Below are positions 50,700-62,700 of a DNA stretch of 64,000 nt, piece after piece. The DNA comes from Niebla homalea. Lineage: Eukaryota > Ascomycota > Lecanoromycetes > Lecanorales > Ramalinaceae. A model generated the notes under the pieces. The model searched no databases. It saw nothing but the letters and a program-made list of their open reading frames with translations, and was not told the DNA's origin. The stretch is taken from positions 186,001-250,000 of the forward strand of contig JAHGAU010000027.1 in NCBI GenBank assembly GCA_019925105.1, read 5' to 3'. How positions within the stretch are numbered: the first letter of the stretch is position 1; every line of letters begins with the position of its first letter. The translations under genes and the position numbers were made by a program.

Positions 50700-52150
50700 T
50701 TAAACGCCGATATACATTAAGAGGATCCCTATCTTATTTATTGCTATGGTTTTAGGATTAAAGCGCGTTCTTAACATAGTATTACCGGCAATCGGGTCGT
50801 GCAGGTAATATGCTAAATTCTCGTGGTTTCTGTTATGCCATACCCCTAACTGAACTTCTGCTTTACGCTCGCGGTACTGCTTTTTGGATCTCGGCAAAAA
50901 GGGACCGAGTCCTGGAATGAGACGAATTGGTTAAGGGATCTCTCGTTATCTTCCAGACGGTAAAAAACGCGATAAATTTTTCGGTTCAAGGCCAGGGGCA
51001 GCTTAAGACCAGAGATCATTCGTAAGATAGTAAGGGTACCGCTCCTGGACGATGTCGTCAGATTCATTTAGTAGTTGTCCGACTTGCGTACTGGGCGGAA
51101 TTGGTGTGGCTGTATAGAGACGGACTCCCTTGTCTATGTTCAGCATGGCTCAGTACCGGGTGCATTGAGCATGGGACGTACAAGTTCAACAGCAGTACCT
51201 TACCATGGTGGCAATTTTGCGATATCATTCAAATAAGGGCCGACCACAGTTGTTCCCCACTGACGTTTATGTATCCTATGACCATAATTCCAGGTAGCAC
51301 TCTTAAATACTTCGTCCACGAGCACTTCGATGTATATACCCAAGTCCCCTATGGTAGGAATCGTCTCTTAATATGGCCCAGTAGGAGTGTCTCCTTCTCT
51401 TTTTTCCGGCTTACCAAGTATGCTCTGGTACGTGTCCTAGGCTGAGCGCGAATGAGCATTGGAACGGATGGCAGCATTGGCCAGGAACAGTGGGAGACTG
51501 ATCTTGAGCATTAAGGGTAAGTAATTCTCTTTATTGAAGAGCTGCGAGCGGAGTATAATAACAGGCCCCGGGAAGAGTGTAAGCTCGGCCACTACAGTCT
51601 GGACGTCTATAACTTCTATAGATGGGAGAAGGCCGGTTAAGTTAATCTTAAAGAAGGATATAAGGGTTTTTGCTTTCTTTATGGCTTTGCCCGCTCCTAA
51701 TTAAAGAGCTACTCTTCTGGCTGGTAATAATAGTCCTGCCCGGCGAGACTGGCTGATTAATATTGTCTGCATTGGAGAGATCGGCCTTACTTGAGGGTAC
51801 CAGTATTTGATTCCCGTTCAGGTTGAGAAATACTAAAGGCGTTCACAAGCGTAAATAGGCCTACTTGACTCTTCGAGGGTAAAGGCTTAATTTTAGAGAC
51901 TTAAGGGCGTACCGCCAGCTGCGGCTTTATTAATAGATCCTCGTTTTCTTTTTTACGGGCTTTCTCGGTAAAATTAGGTATACGTATACGCCTAGATGCC
52001 TTAATAGGTTTATCCTTTTTTAATATATTATTCCTCCTTTTTCCGGTAAATATAGCTATAATAATAGGTATTAATTTTATTTATTTTTTAGTAAGGGAGG
52101 GTCGTAGTTATATAAAAGCTCCGTATTATTACTTCTTTAACGTTAATTTT
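50700..52150 (-). pseudogene. Decayed minus-strand gene of unknown product
   Basis: Long minus-strand stretches stay open except for TAA, TAG and TGA codons that could come from CAA, CAG and CGA. Examples are IRIPNFTEKARKKENEDLL near 51,950, INLTGLLPSIEVIDVQTVV near 51,620, DLGIYIEVLVDEVFKSATW near 51,330 and LNRKIYRVFYRLEDNERSL near 50,970. More than one frame is involved, so indels, introns or spurious frames are present. Base composition lies between the gene islands and the desert, as expected for single-copy DNA lightly hit next to repeats. I do not recognise the protein. Confidence 0.4.
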
Positions 52151-53310
52151 TTAATTTTATTTATAATTATAATTATACGTTTATACTTGCCGGCGTTAAC
52201 TATTATAAATATAAAGGGGGTATATATACGTAAATATACTATTAAGAACTTCTTTTTCCTTATAAAATATCGCTTTTAATCTTAAGAGGTTAAAATGATA
52301 AATACGGTCCAGGATATAATCCGTAAGTTAAAGTTATTATAAGTAAGGAAGGATATTATATACGATAAGACTAAGATAAACTTCTCCCGATAATAACGCT
52401 CCGGGGGAGGATACTTTTTAAATCCGTAAATCTATAATAAATTAAACCGGTTATTGATTAATTTATATATTATATTTTATATTTTATATTTTATTCTGTT
52501 ACTTATTAAGTTAAGCGGAAAATCCGGCTTATTATTTTTACCGCTTATATAAATAAAAGCCCCCCGATTATCAGAGTTTTTAAATTTTTCTAGGCTTATT
52601 CATTCCGTAATATTAAAGCCTATAAATAGCCTATTAATTTACTTAGGTAGTTATTGTTACCATAATATATTATTAATTAATGTAATAATCTACTTTAACT
52701 TTCTTAAAGTAAAATAAAAAGACCATGGAAATCTCGCTTTTAAACCTTAAGATCTTAAGGGTAAAATTCTATTCCTAAATTTAAAAGATCGGAAGATTTT
52801 TTAACGCCTTAAAAAGTTTTCTATAAGGACGATAATATATCGATTAAAGCTAGGGTATTAACAAGTTTTATACGTAATTTATTATTATATACTTTTATTA
52901 TTCGTTCTATTTATTATAACGCTTTTTATCGTCAATTTACTACGCTATATTAACTTATAGAATATATTGAATATTTGTTTTAACTTTAACGTTAAGTTAC
53001 CAATATTATATTAACCGCTCTTAAATTGCGGTTAAAGTAATTTTATTTAATTTTTATTTACTTATAAATATATATTAATACGATTATTTATTTATTCTTA
53101 TAAAATAAAGTTTCAATAATTTAAGACGGTCTAAAAAGCCCAAATATTAATGAATATTATTAATTAAGAAAACATAATATAATTTATAATAATGATTAAA
53201 TAAATAAAGGATTTTAAAATTCCCTTAAGCGTTAATATACTCCTTTTCTCCTCGCGTAATTTATAGAAAGATCGGGGTAGACCTTACCGTAGCCGATTAG
53301 CGATTACGGT
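52151..53310. other. A+T-rich stretch, nothing recognisable
   Basis: RIP-type desert without an open frame or a match to the element families described here. A local TATATTTTATATTTTATATT run occurs near 52,465-52,490. Confidence 0.45.
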
Positions 53311-53316
53311 AAATAA

Positions 53317-53850
53317 TATAACTTAAGATATTAATAAAATTATCGGAAATAAAAAGTCCGGCAAAAAAGGAGCTTTCAAGATTCAAGCCGAAAAGACCAT
53401 ACTAATCTTGGTCGTAAATATACCTTTATTAAAGGTCCGAGTAACTGCAGAAGGGAACCGGTAGGGTGGTAATAGAGTATTAAGGTATAATAATAAGTAT
53501 ATATTGAGAAAACCGAGAAGAATCGAAGTTTAAGTAAGCCATAAAATTATCTTAAATATACCCGGATTATAGTTGTGGTTTTATAAGTATTAAATTATTG
53601 AAAAACGTAATCTCCAAGGGATTAGTAAAGCCGAGTTTATAGCTAAAGTTTAATGATAAGGGTAAAAGCAGGCCGGGGGTAAGGCCCGGAAACCGTAAGT
53701 TATTCTAGAAGTAAATATTATAAGAATAAAAAACCTGGTAGTAAAACTATATCAGGCTTGCTAAAGGTAATAATATCATGAATATAACAGGGTGGATAAG
53801 CTTTATAAGATAACGCATAACGTATAATCCGGTATATTTATAATTTACCT
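53317..53850 (+). pseudogene. Decayed plus-strand coding fragment
   Basis: One frame reads DINKIIGNKKSGKKGAFKIQ from about 53,330, then TILILVVNIPLLKVRVTAE, IEKRNLQGISKAEFIAKV and VILEVNIIRIKNLVVKLY, with mostly TAA/TAG stops between. The lysine-rich, protein-like composition and the stop pattern argue for a former coding sequence. G+C content is higher than on either side. Family unknown; a transposon gag or host gene are both possible. Confidence 0.35.
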
Positions 53851-56800
53851 TTTTCTTGAATCTTGGTGCTATAGCTGTACGCTGTGGCTTAAGTGCTTAT
53901 TATTAAACCGTTTGCAGTCGGGTTTATTAAGGAATTAGCTATAAAGGTTATAAGGACGTACTTATGTCTTATAAAGGCTTTCCCTATGATATCTTTAAAT
54001 CTCTTCTTGAGCTTTTGGGTTTAAAGCTGTATATTAATGTTAATATTAACCTTTATTATTTTATTAAATAAGTCATATTAACTATAAACTCCGCGTTTAA
54101 GATACTTATATATATATTATAGATCGAAATTATTAATATTACGGAGTAACTTAATAAAAATAAATAAAAGGATTAAAAGCGAGATCTTCTAATAGCGGTA
54201 TCTTTAATAAGATTAATATAGATTTAAGTATAAGAAAATTAAGGAGTTACTTAAATTGGTTATCGTTAAATATAAATATTATTATAGTAATATTATCGTC
54301 TGGTTTATTAAAAGGGATAAGATTAAAGTCAGCTTTATTCTTACCGTATTAATTATCTATTTTTTAATTTGATATATTAATAATAACGTAAGTAATAATA
54401 ACCGGTATAAATTAAAGCTATTAATAAAGAAACTCTTATAAACGTTATCACTGTTTTACTATATAACTACTATAATCTTATGCTATTACTACTAAACTAT
54501 AGCGTACTTAGTATAAAGGGTAAAATATATATAATATGTATAATTATTAAGTAGTTAATTAGGTAGGTATTATACATAGAAAGGTACGCGTTAAGCAAAC
54601 GGAATAAGATAGACCCGCTCCGTGCCAAGGGTGCCAAGGATCAGCTTTGCTGAGATCCTAATAGAAAATCCATAATATTACGACCGAGTCATTTTAAGGA
54701 TTACCCCTGGTCCTGCTGCTCTTCCGTTACCCCCTGGGTCCGCCCTATATTGATACCTTAAATTGCACCTCTAAATGCCCTTACCGGCATATATACATTA
54801 TTTAACTTAATTAAAAGGATAAAAGAAATTTTAAAGGAGGTTATTAATAAGTTGGAATTCATTAACAAAATGGATTAAAAAATAATTAATTAAAAAATAA
54901 AATAGCTTACGTATTTTATATTAATAAAAAATTGTATTAAATACAAAAAATAATTTTAAAAAAAACCTATATAAGATAAATTTATAAAAAGTAAAGGGTT
55001 AAGGATAAAACCCTATGGAGTATGTAATTATAATAATATAATTATCTATAAAAGAATTTGTAATATTAACTTTTTAATAAAGGATAATAGAAATTTATAA
55101 ACGCCGTTTTTATCCTATAAGTTAAGTTCCATAGTTTTTAATAAGGTTAATAAGTTACGTATTAAAGAACGTTCAACTTAATATAGTTAAATTCGAAATA
55201 TAAATATGGATAAATATTATTTTACTATTTTAATTTTTATAGTTTACATTTCGCTTTAATTATATATAACGTAAGTATAATAATTTTATTTTTATGGTAA
55301 TAGATTAACGGTAATCAAATGCTTAATAACGTTTACTTATACCTATAACTTATAGTTAACGGACTTCTTAAGATCCCTTAAGTCTTTAATACGGAGTATT
55401 TAATTCGCGTTATTGATTAATTTTATTATTATAACCGTATTATTTATATTTAATATATATTCTCTTTTTCCCTTTTTACGTTGGTTTTTTTTCTTTAAAT
55501 ATAGGTATATCCAACTATTAGCCCTTAAGCTCGTTATCGTCTTTATTATTAACTTTATCCTTAAAGTAAGCCTTAGACGTACGTTACTTAAGGGTCGGGA
55601 ACAATTTTCTTATTATTATTAATATTAATATTTATCTAACCTATTTAAATATCTTTTAACTTAAATTATTATTAATGATATATTCCGTATTTTTTAAATT
55701 AAGTTTTTAAAATCAATCCTATTGTAATCCTTAAATACGTTTTTATTTAATAATATCCGCTTCAATAAATTATTAAGCCTTTTACTTAAGGCTTAATAAT
55801 AATTCTAGGAAATTCAATTAAGATCTATTTATTAAAAAAGATAATTAAAAATAAAAGTAAATATATCTGAAATTCAATTATGAAAAGAAGGTTATAATAT
55901 AGTATATACGTAAATATATAGGGAGCATATTAAGCCTAATTAAGCCTAACGTGTTAACTCGGTTCTTAACTATTAGCATTATAGTCCTTAACTTTTAACA
56001 TTATAGCCTTTATACTATAACAGGAATTATGAAAATAATTAATATATTATATTTTTAATCTTATAAAAGGATTTAATATGGAGATACTATTTTAAATATC
56101 TTAGATTTTATAATCTAGAACGTATTTTTATATTAAATACGTTATAGTTCTTCTTATATATATTAAGAAAAAATGATTTTTAAAACAACTTATAATTTTA
56201 GCTAAAAATTTAAGTATTCTTATTAATTTCCTTAATTATATTGGAAAAATCAAGGTTAATTTCAATTCTTTATACTTATAATTGGCGAGATTTCAATTAC
56301 TTAAGGTTCGTTTCAATCTTTATAATATATATTATTTAATTAAAGTGATTTTTTTAAAGCCTATGATTTCTGGAATTGTTCCCCGGTATATTTACAGGTA
56401 TAAAAATTACGGTCTTAATTTTATTAATAAAATTTATAATAGAGTTATAAAATACCTTTATGAAAAGAAATAGTATAATTTATTAATATTATAAACAAGG
56501 GTTTCATTATACTATATCAACGTAAAAACACGGATAAACTATAAAAAAAAAGGATAAAACTTAATATATTTAAATGATAAATTACAGATTTTAAAAGTTA
56601 TCGGGGAAAAAAAATTAAAAAATTAAAATTAAAAGGAATTAATTATTAAAGAAAAAAAACCAAAACTAAAGTTAAAAAATAAATTATGACTTATCTTAAA
56701 TTAAGTTATAAGAATAAGTTATAATAAAAATAATAAGATTATATATAATTAATATAAAGTTTTTAATAATATAAAATATTATTAAATAATTTTACTTAAA

Positions 56801-57653
56801 GTAAGTTCTTTTTATTAAAGTATTTTTTATAAAAATCTACTTTTTATAAAGGAGGTTTATAAAGTATATAATGTTTTCTATTTATAGGTTTCTTAATATT
56901 CCTTTTTTTCTCTTAAGCCCCGGAAGTAATAAATAAGGATTTTAATTTATATTTATAGTATATTTAGTAATTATCGTAAATAGCTTAATAAAAATCACCT
57001 TCCTTTTACCTATAGAACCGTTACCGAATTTATTCCCCGGAACTATCATTTTTTCTTATTATTGCTTTTACTCCGACTTTTAAAATTATTTTCATTATAT
57101 ATTATAAAGGTATATAATAGCCGAATTATTAATTTAAGAACGCTTAAGCTTATATTTCGTAAATTAATAATTTATAGCCGCTTATATATTTAAGACGTTA
57201 AACGTTAATAAAAAGGTAAAGAATTAAAAAGGAGGTATATTAAGTACGATATAGAAGATTATAATAAAGGTTGAAGAATTCTAGAATAAAGACCAGGGTG
57301 CTTTAAGCCACTTACGGTCTACTCTAAAACGTTTTTACGGCAACGAGGGTAATATTATACCATAACTTATCGGCGTATTAACTGCGTTTAACGGGGCATA
57401 AAGACCTTACCGGAAGCAGACATTAACGCGAACGGTAACACCCTACGTTATCACTCAGATTACCACGTTAGGACCTCAACTTAAATAATCTATAGTATAA
57501 AAATATTCACCGCGTTTACGAGTTAAAAAGCAGAGCAAGGACGAGGATATAAGCAAAGGGAAGGGACCTTCACCATTTATACTTTCCATTTACCTCGGAT
57601 CGCAACCGGTGTAATAGTGAGCGGTCGCCCTTCAGACGGCGCATGTATTCTTT
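53851..57653. other. A+T-rich sequence with a few preserved patches, no gene recognised
   Basis: Most is RIP desert. A patch at 54,600-54,780 has ordinary composition and includes a small hairpin, AGGATCAGC/GCTGAGATCCT, but no frame. 57,240-57,650 is also less mutated and includes noncoding G+C-rich DNA ahead of the solo LTR. Open frames at 55,413-55,622 and 56,282-56,473 have A+T-driven composition only. Confidence 0.45.
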
Positions 57654-57825
57654 TGTTAGCCTGGATACAGGCATGGTAATAATGTTGCATGGAGTATCAC
57701 TGAGCCGTAATACGAGCGGTGCCAAGAATACTTGGCCGTACATTATGCAGATAGCACTATGCTTCTTAAGATAGTATGCAATCGATATACATGTCATTTA
57801 CACTCATGCGTCCATACGTCTGACA
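57654..57825. repeat. Solo LTR, family C (172 bp), with perfect target duplication
   Basis: It begins TGTTAGCCTGGATACAGG and ends CGTCTGACA, with TCTTT on both sides (57,649-57,653 and 57,826-57,830). It is the second copy of the LTR at 45,794-46,013, in the same orientation, with internal deletions and some RIP-type changes. It sits about 460 bp upstream of the gene B start codon. Confidence 0.85.
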
Positions 57826-58158
57826 TCTTTGTACGGCCGCCCCCCCCTTACAAGGCGGTAAAAGGAGGGAGATGCTTTACGAGTGCGCGGCGTGGAAGAT
57901 GAACGAATGATGCAAACACGGACCAACCGGACTCTCTTTGACGTCGTGCGACAAAGATGCAAAACAAGCAGTTGCCCTACAGTGTACGCGTTGCGTTGCG
58001 CAGTTTGCTTCCAGGCAAGCGATATGAAATTTGTGGTTTGGTTGCAGCAAACAAAGCATGCAGATGCGTGAGCCGTCAAAAGTCTTTATCTCAGAGCAAG
58101 CTGAGCGTCTTATCTGCTAGGAACGTCTGGAACTTGACAAACTGAATGTGCAATCACG
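57826..58158. other. Spacer between solo LTR and gene B promoter
   Basis: Ordinary composition. Overlapping short frames on both strands at 57,804-58,145 have no protein-family features, and I treat the region as upstream noncoding DNA. Confidence 0.5.
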
Positions 58159-58258
58159 CCAATCAATCGATATGAAGGCACGAAGTAGGTACAATAATAG
58201 TAGTTGAAGAGCCACTTCTGTCCTCATCCTCAGCTTCCCTCCCTCTCTTTTCTCTCAT
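58159..58258 (+). promoter_or_regulatory. Gene B promoter: CCAAT box and pyrimidine tract
   Basis: CCAAT lies at 58,159-58,163, about 125 bases before the ATG. A C/T-rich tract (TCCCTCCCTCTCTTTTCTCTC within 58,221-58,258) follows, as is common at transcription starts of filamentous fungal genes. No TATA box is obvious. Confidence 0.5.
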
Positions 58259-58286
58259 CAAGGTCATCTAGTTTTCAGCAGTGGCT

Positions 58287-59348
58287 ATGGCCGGCTTCTC
58301 GCAGCCTCGATCCGGACGAGCCAAAAAAGTCGTCAGCTTTGACGATTCCGACCCCCCAGGAGGTCTTCCTGCCGGCATGGCGGGCTTATCCTTGGACATG
58401 GCGCACATTCCCAAAGCCGACACTCCTGCCCCGGGATACGTCCAGAAGCAGCGCCAGCCACCTTCCCACAGCAAAGCCAACAACAACAACAACCTTAAGT
58501 TCAAGCACGCACCGCTGTTCAATCAGAACGTGGCCTCGGAGCTTCGTTCCAGAAGCGCCACTGGCTCCGGTCCTGCTCGCTCTTCTTCTTCTTCGTCTGC
58601 GCAGGCACCAATCAGCAGCCTCTTGCCCCCCGTGCTGCCCCGAGGCCTAGGCGAACGGAACAGTGGCAAGGCCCCGGCTACTACGCCTCACTTGTCACCG
58701 GCATCGTCGTCATCGCCATCGGACCTTGTTCACCCTTCACCTGCTTCTCGCACCTCATTCGGAACACTCGGTGACTCCGATAATGCTGCAAGGCAGCATC
58801 ATCATTATCCCAGCCTTCATAGCCTTTCGGCTCCTCATCATCATCATCATCAAACCGATCATGATAATAGTGGTGGTCCGAGCCACCAATCTTCCTACCG
58901 GCAGGAAGCGCAGCTCCAGCAGCTGAAACGCGAGAACGCGAAGCTGCACCTCAACAACGTCCGCCTGCAGAAGGATCTGCAGACCTGTTACCGGCTCGGC
59001 GCGCCCGAGCAGTTGACGCGGCAGTGCGAGGAGCTGAAGGACCAGTGTGAGCGGCTGAGGCGGGATGCCGCCACGCTCCGCGATCTGATGACGGAGATTG
59101 GCGGGTTGGTGGGCGGGAGTGGGGTCGTCATTTCTTCGCCCGAGCAGGTCAGGGCGGTCCCGCGTTCAGAAGGTAGTGCGGAGGAGTCTCGACCTGGGAA
59201 GAGTCTCGACCTGGAGAAGCTTGCAGTAGAGGGGCATGGTGGAAGAAACGTTTGGGGAAGTAGTGATGAGGTAGGGCAAGGAGGTCACGAGGGGGTGGAT
59301 GCCGATTCTGTGGACGACGACGGGCCGGGCTTAGAGATGATTGAGTAG
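58287..59348 (+). CDS. Gene B: disordered coiled-coil protein, 353 aa
   Basis: Intact frame from the ATG at 58,287 (G at -3 and +4) to TAG at 59,346; an in-frame GTG two codons upstream is not a fungal start. Most of the protein is low complexity: Asn run at 65-69, Ser run at about 99-104, Ser/Pro-rich 130-155, and His-rich segments (HHHYP at 171, HHHHH at 184-188). A coiled coil spans about 205-268, with AQLQQLKRENAKLHLNNVRL and QCEELKDQCERLRRDAATLR. The acidic C-terminus ends in VDADSVDDDGPGLEMIE. Near the N-terminus RAKKVVSFDDSD fits the K-x-V-x-F docking motif for protein phosphatase 1, which is only a suggestion. A scaffold or adaptor role is plausible; the family is not recognised. TTTTCAG just upstream could be a 5'-UTR splice acceptor. 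Confidence 0.8.
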   Translation: MAGFSQPRSGRAKKVVSFDDSDPPGGLPAGMAGLSLDMAHIPKADTPAPGYVQKQRQPPSHSKANNNNNLKFKHAPLFNQNVASELRSRSATGSGPARSSSSSSAQAPISSLLPPVLPRGLGERNSGKAPATTPHLSPASSSSPSDLVHPSPASRTSFGTLGDSDNAARQHHHYPSLHSLSAPHHHHHQTDHDNSGGPSHQSSYRQEAQLQQLKRENAKLHLNNVRLQKDLQTCYRLGAPEQLTRQCEELKDQCERLRRDAATLRDLMTEIGGLVGGSGVVISSPEQVRAVPRSEGSAEESRPGKSLDLEKLAVEGHGGRNVWGSSDEVGQGGHEGVDADSVDDDGPGLEMIE

Positions 59349-59499
59349 ATGGAAGATAAGGATTAAGTGGGGGGGGGCAGAAGAGCTTGCAAGGGCGGAA
59401 ATGGTGGCATTTAAATTGTGAGTAGCAAACGTTTTCAATGGCAGATGGGATAGATAGCATTGCTTTCGAATATACTTGGTCGCTTTTCTTAAAAAAAAC

Positions 59500-59736
59500 T
59501 ACTTTAATTTGCTCAATCCCTACTATGTACATATGTGGATATATGGTGTTTTTGGTATGTATAATGTTTTTAATTAACTTATCTTAGGACTTAAGCTATA
59601 AGGACCTCGCCGTCGAGGTCCCAGGGTACCTTACCGTCGAAATACCCCCCGCTATAGCCCGGCTACGGGGTAAAGCCAAGGTTAAAAACCCCCTTATATA
59701 AGCTAGGAACCTAAGGCTATTTATATAAAGGTATAT
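59500..59736. repeat. Right arm of the inverted repeat
   Basis: It matches the reverse complement of the left arm (45,640-46,051 plus 48,061-48,083) without the solo LTR and Fot1 insertions. It starts about 150 bp after the gene B stop and is cut by the tail of LINE copy 4. It has an extra block, AGGTCCCAGGGTACCTTACC, that creates the hairpin at 59,602. Confidence 0.8.
59602..59621. repeat. Perfect hairpin GGACCTCG-CCGT-CGAGGTCC
   Basis: Eight-base arms at 59,602-59,609 and 59,614-59,621 around a four-base loop. The left arm of the inverted repeat has only one side of it. Confidence 0.8.
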
Positions 59737-62700
59737 ATTAATTGATTAATTAATTGATTAATTGATTTATATTACGGATCTAGTTAAGTTAATTCCGGCG
59801 TTCTTTAATAGTCTGTTATTAAGCTTTATTAATAACCGTAAAAACCTGATATTTATAACGTTAAGATTAAAGACCGGTATTTACCCAGTTTTTACTTTTA
59901 TCCTAAAGGATAAAAAGCGTTTATAGTTATTTAAAGAATAATTAATCTATTTATATATTTTTTTAAAGAAAACTTATAACATTATAACCGAATCCTTTTA
60001 AGGGTTACCTTTAAACCTATTGTTTTTCTATTTCCTTATAACTTTATTTTAAATTAATATTTTAGATAATATTTTTTAAATACCCTTATTAATATATATA
60101 TTATTATTATCTTAATCGTATTTACCTTTTTACCTTATTATCGCGGTTATTTTTTCTAGGGATTTCTAATAAATGTCTATTATTAAATCTTTTTAACTAT
60201 AAAATTTATTTTCCGGTTTATATAGTTACTATAACCGGTATTTATCCTTCCTTTTTTTTTTAACCGGTAATAAGTTTTCTTTATAAGGTTTTTTAGCGAT
60301 TTCATTTATTTTTATTAATAAAATTAAACTGGAATAATAAACTTATAGATATTATAAACCTTATAATAGCCTGGATATTTCTTTTTATAGAAGTATTTTA
60401 CGGTAATCGCTTATTCCGGCCTTTTTATTTATATATATTTTAAGCTTTATAAATAATAAATATAAAATAAATATATAAGCCGTATTTTTTTTTTTATATT
60501 TATAATTAACGTCCGTCGGGTTATTAACGTATATAATAAACAGGAAGTAAATTAATCTATTTTTATTTATCCGGAATTAAATTATTAACGTATTATTATT
60601 TTTCTTTATAATCCCGTTACCCGTAATAACGGAAATATTTATTAATAATCTTTTTATAATTTAAGGTTAAGTATTATCGTTTTTAAAAGATTAATCCTTT
60701 ATATTTATATTAACGTTTAACTTATTATAACGTAATTCATAAGGTAATTATTTTTATTTTTATCGTTATAATTTTCTTAACTTCTATATTTTTTATACCG
60801 GGTATAAATTTATATAAATCTATATTAACTTCTTAAATATAAGTTAAATTAACCTTTTTCTTGGCTTACTTTAGCTTTATTTTGTTAGGGGGGGTAAGTA
60901 CCTTATTTTTACCCTTTTTTTCTGAGATCTTTTAAGGTTTAATTGCATTCATCCGTTCCTTATAATTATAATTAAATATATATTTTTCTTAAATTTTACT
61001 TAAATAATTATTTAATTAAAAAATACCTTAATCGGTAATATAAAGATTTCGGATTTTAATACCGGGACGGGAGTTACCCTATATATACCGTTAATTATTT
61101 TTAGGTACCGGTTTTAAACCTTTTATAGTTATTAAATAAATTCTTTTTTATATTTAAAGATACTTTTAAGAAAATATTAAATAACCGCTATATATAATAT
61201 AACTGGCTTTGTTATTACTTAATAAACGGTTCTGGCTTTTTATAAAGTAATATTTTACGTTAACGCCGTAAAATACGTAAGGTTATTTTCTTAAGAAATT
61301 ATTTTCCTTTAAACCTTTTTTATATAATCCTTTTAATTAAGGTTTTTACTTTAAAGGTTAAAGATTTTAATATTAACTTTCGGTTTTATTATAATTTTAT
61401 TTAAGTTTGTTATAATTATTATATTATATAATTTTAAGCTTTTAATTATATAAATAAATTTATAATTATATAATATAAATTAAACTTTATACGTTTTTAC
61501 TTATTATAAATATACTTTATAAATTTAGTTTAACTTTAAATAGTTCATATAAATAGAAATTTTATAGGTTAATAGGTAAATATTATTAATAAAACCCTTA
61601 ATTTAGACTTTCTGTTTTAATTTAATTAATTCTTTAATAAATAAGCTATTAAATAATAAAAATAAAACAGAAAAAATAAATAACCTTTAGGGAAATCCGG
61701 TTATAATGGGCTTTATTAAACTTGTTTTTTAATTATTTAAAAAATATTTAATTTATTTTATAAGGAAGGGTAATATCCTTTTTTTCCGTAACTTATATAA
61801 AAATCTTTAATGTTTTATTTTATTAAAGGTTCTTATATTATTTAAAAGAAAAAAGCTTATAATATATTTCGTTTTATAACTTTATACCGTATATACGCCG
61901 TTAATGAAACCCTTAAAACCCTTTTTTTAAATTTTTTTTTTTTATATTTATCTATTAATTAAGGAAAAGCCTATAATCTTCTACGTAATTATTAAGGATC
62001 TTTATGATTATTGTTTTAGGAGCCTGTTTTAATATATAAAACAACGTAATTAATTTATAAATTTTCACTTTTAAATAGTTTAACTTAATTAATTTCTTAA
62101 GGATTATCGTTTTAATTTTATTAAACTTATAAAAATAATAATTAATATTAAAATAATCTTTAAATAAGAAAATTAAAACCTCCTTACATAATATCGCTAT
62201 TATAAATAAAAATTAATTCAGACTACGTTAAGTTTAAAGGTTTTATCCTTTTTTAATTTATTAATTATTTTAACTATTATCTTTTAAGTTATAGTTCTAT
62301 TTACCGTTACCGGATTTAAATACGTATTATTTTTAATATTTAATAAATTAACGTTTAACGAAGGGAAGAAAAAGGTCCTGTTAAAAGTTTTAATTTTACC
62401 GTTAAAGGTATTGATTATTATATTATTAAATCTTTTAAAAGGCGGGAACTTAAGGATAAATCTAGGTTTCTTATTTTATTTTTTATTATTTTTTATTAAT
62501 TTCTAAACCTTATAAAAGGAGATAATTAAATTATAAATTACCGACCGGAAGTATATTTATTTAACGTTTTTAATAATCCTTTTTTTAGGTTTCTTTTAAC
62601 TATATAAACGTTACGTAATTCCTATATTTAATAACTTATTTAATTAACGTTTTTACTTTTATAATTATTATTATATATTTTTTATTTTAGTAAGTCTTAA

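Noticed and set aside
58204..59532. Frames overlapping gene B in other phases and on the minus strand
   Set aside because: They are by-products of the G+C-rich, low-complexity coding sequence of gene B, including its His and Ser runs.
39586..59736. Starship-type giant element with a tyrosine-recombinase captain
   Set aside because: I searched the decayed frames by eye and saw no tyrosine-recombinase motif; the inverted-repeat arms also differ from Starship ends.
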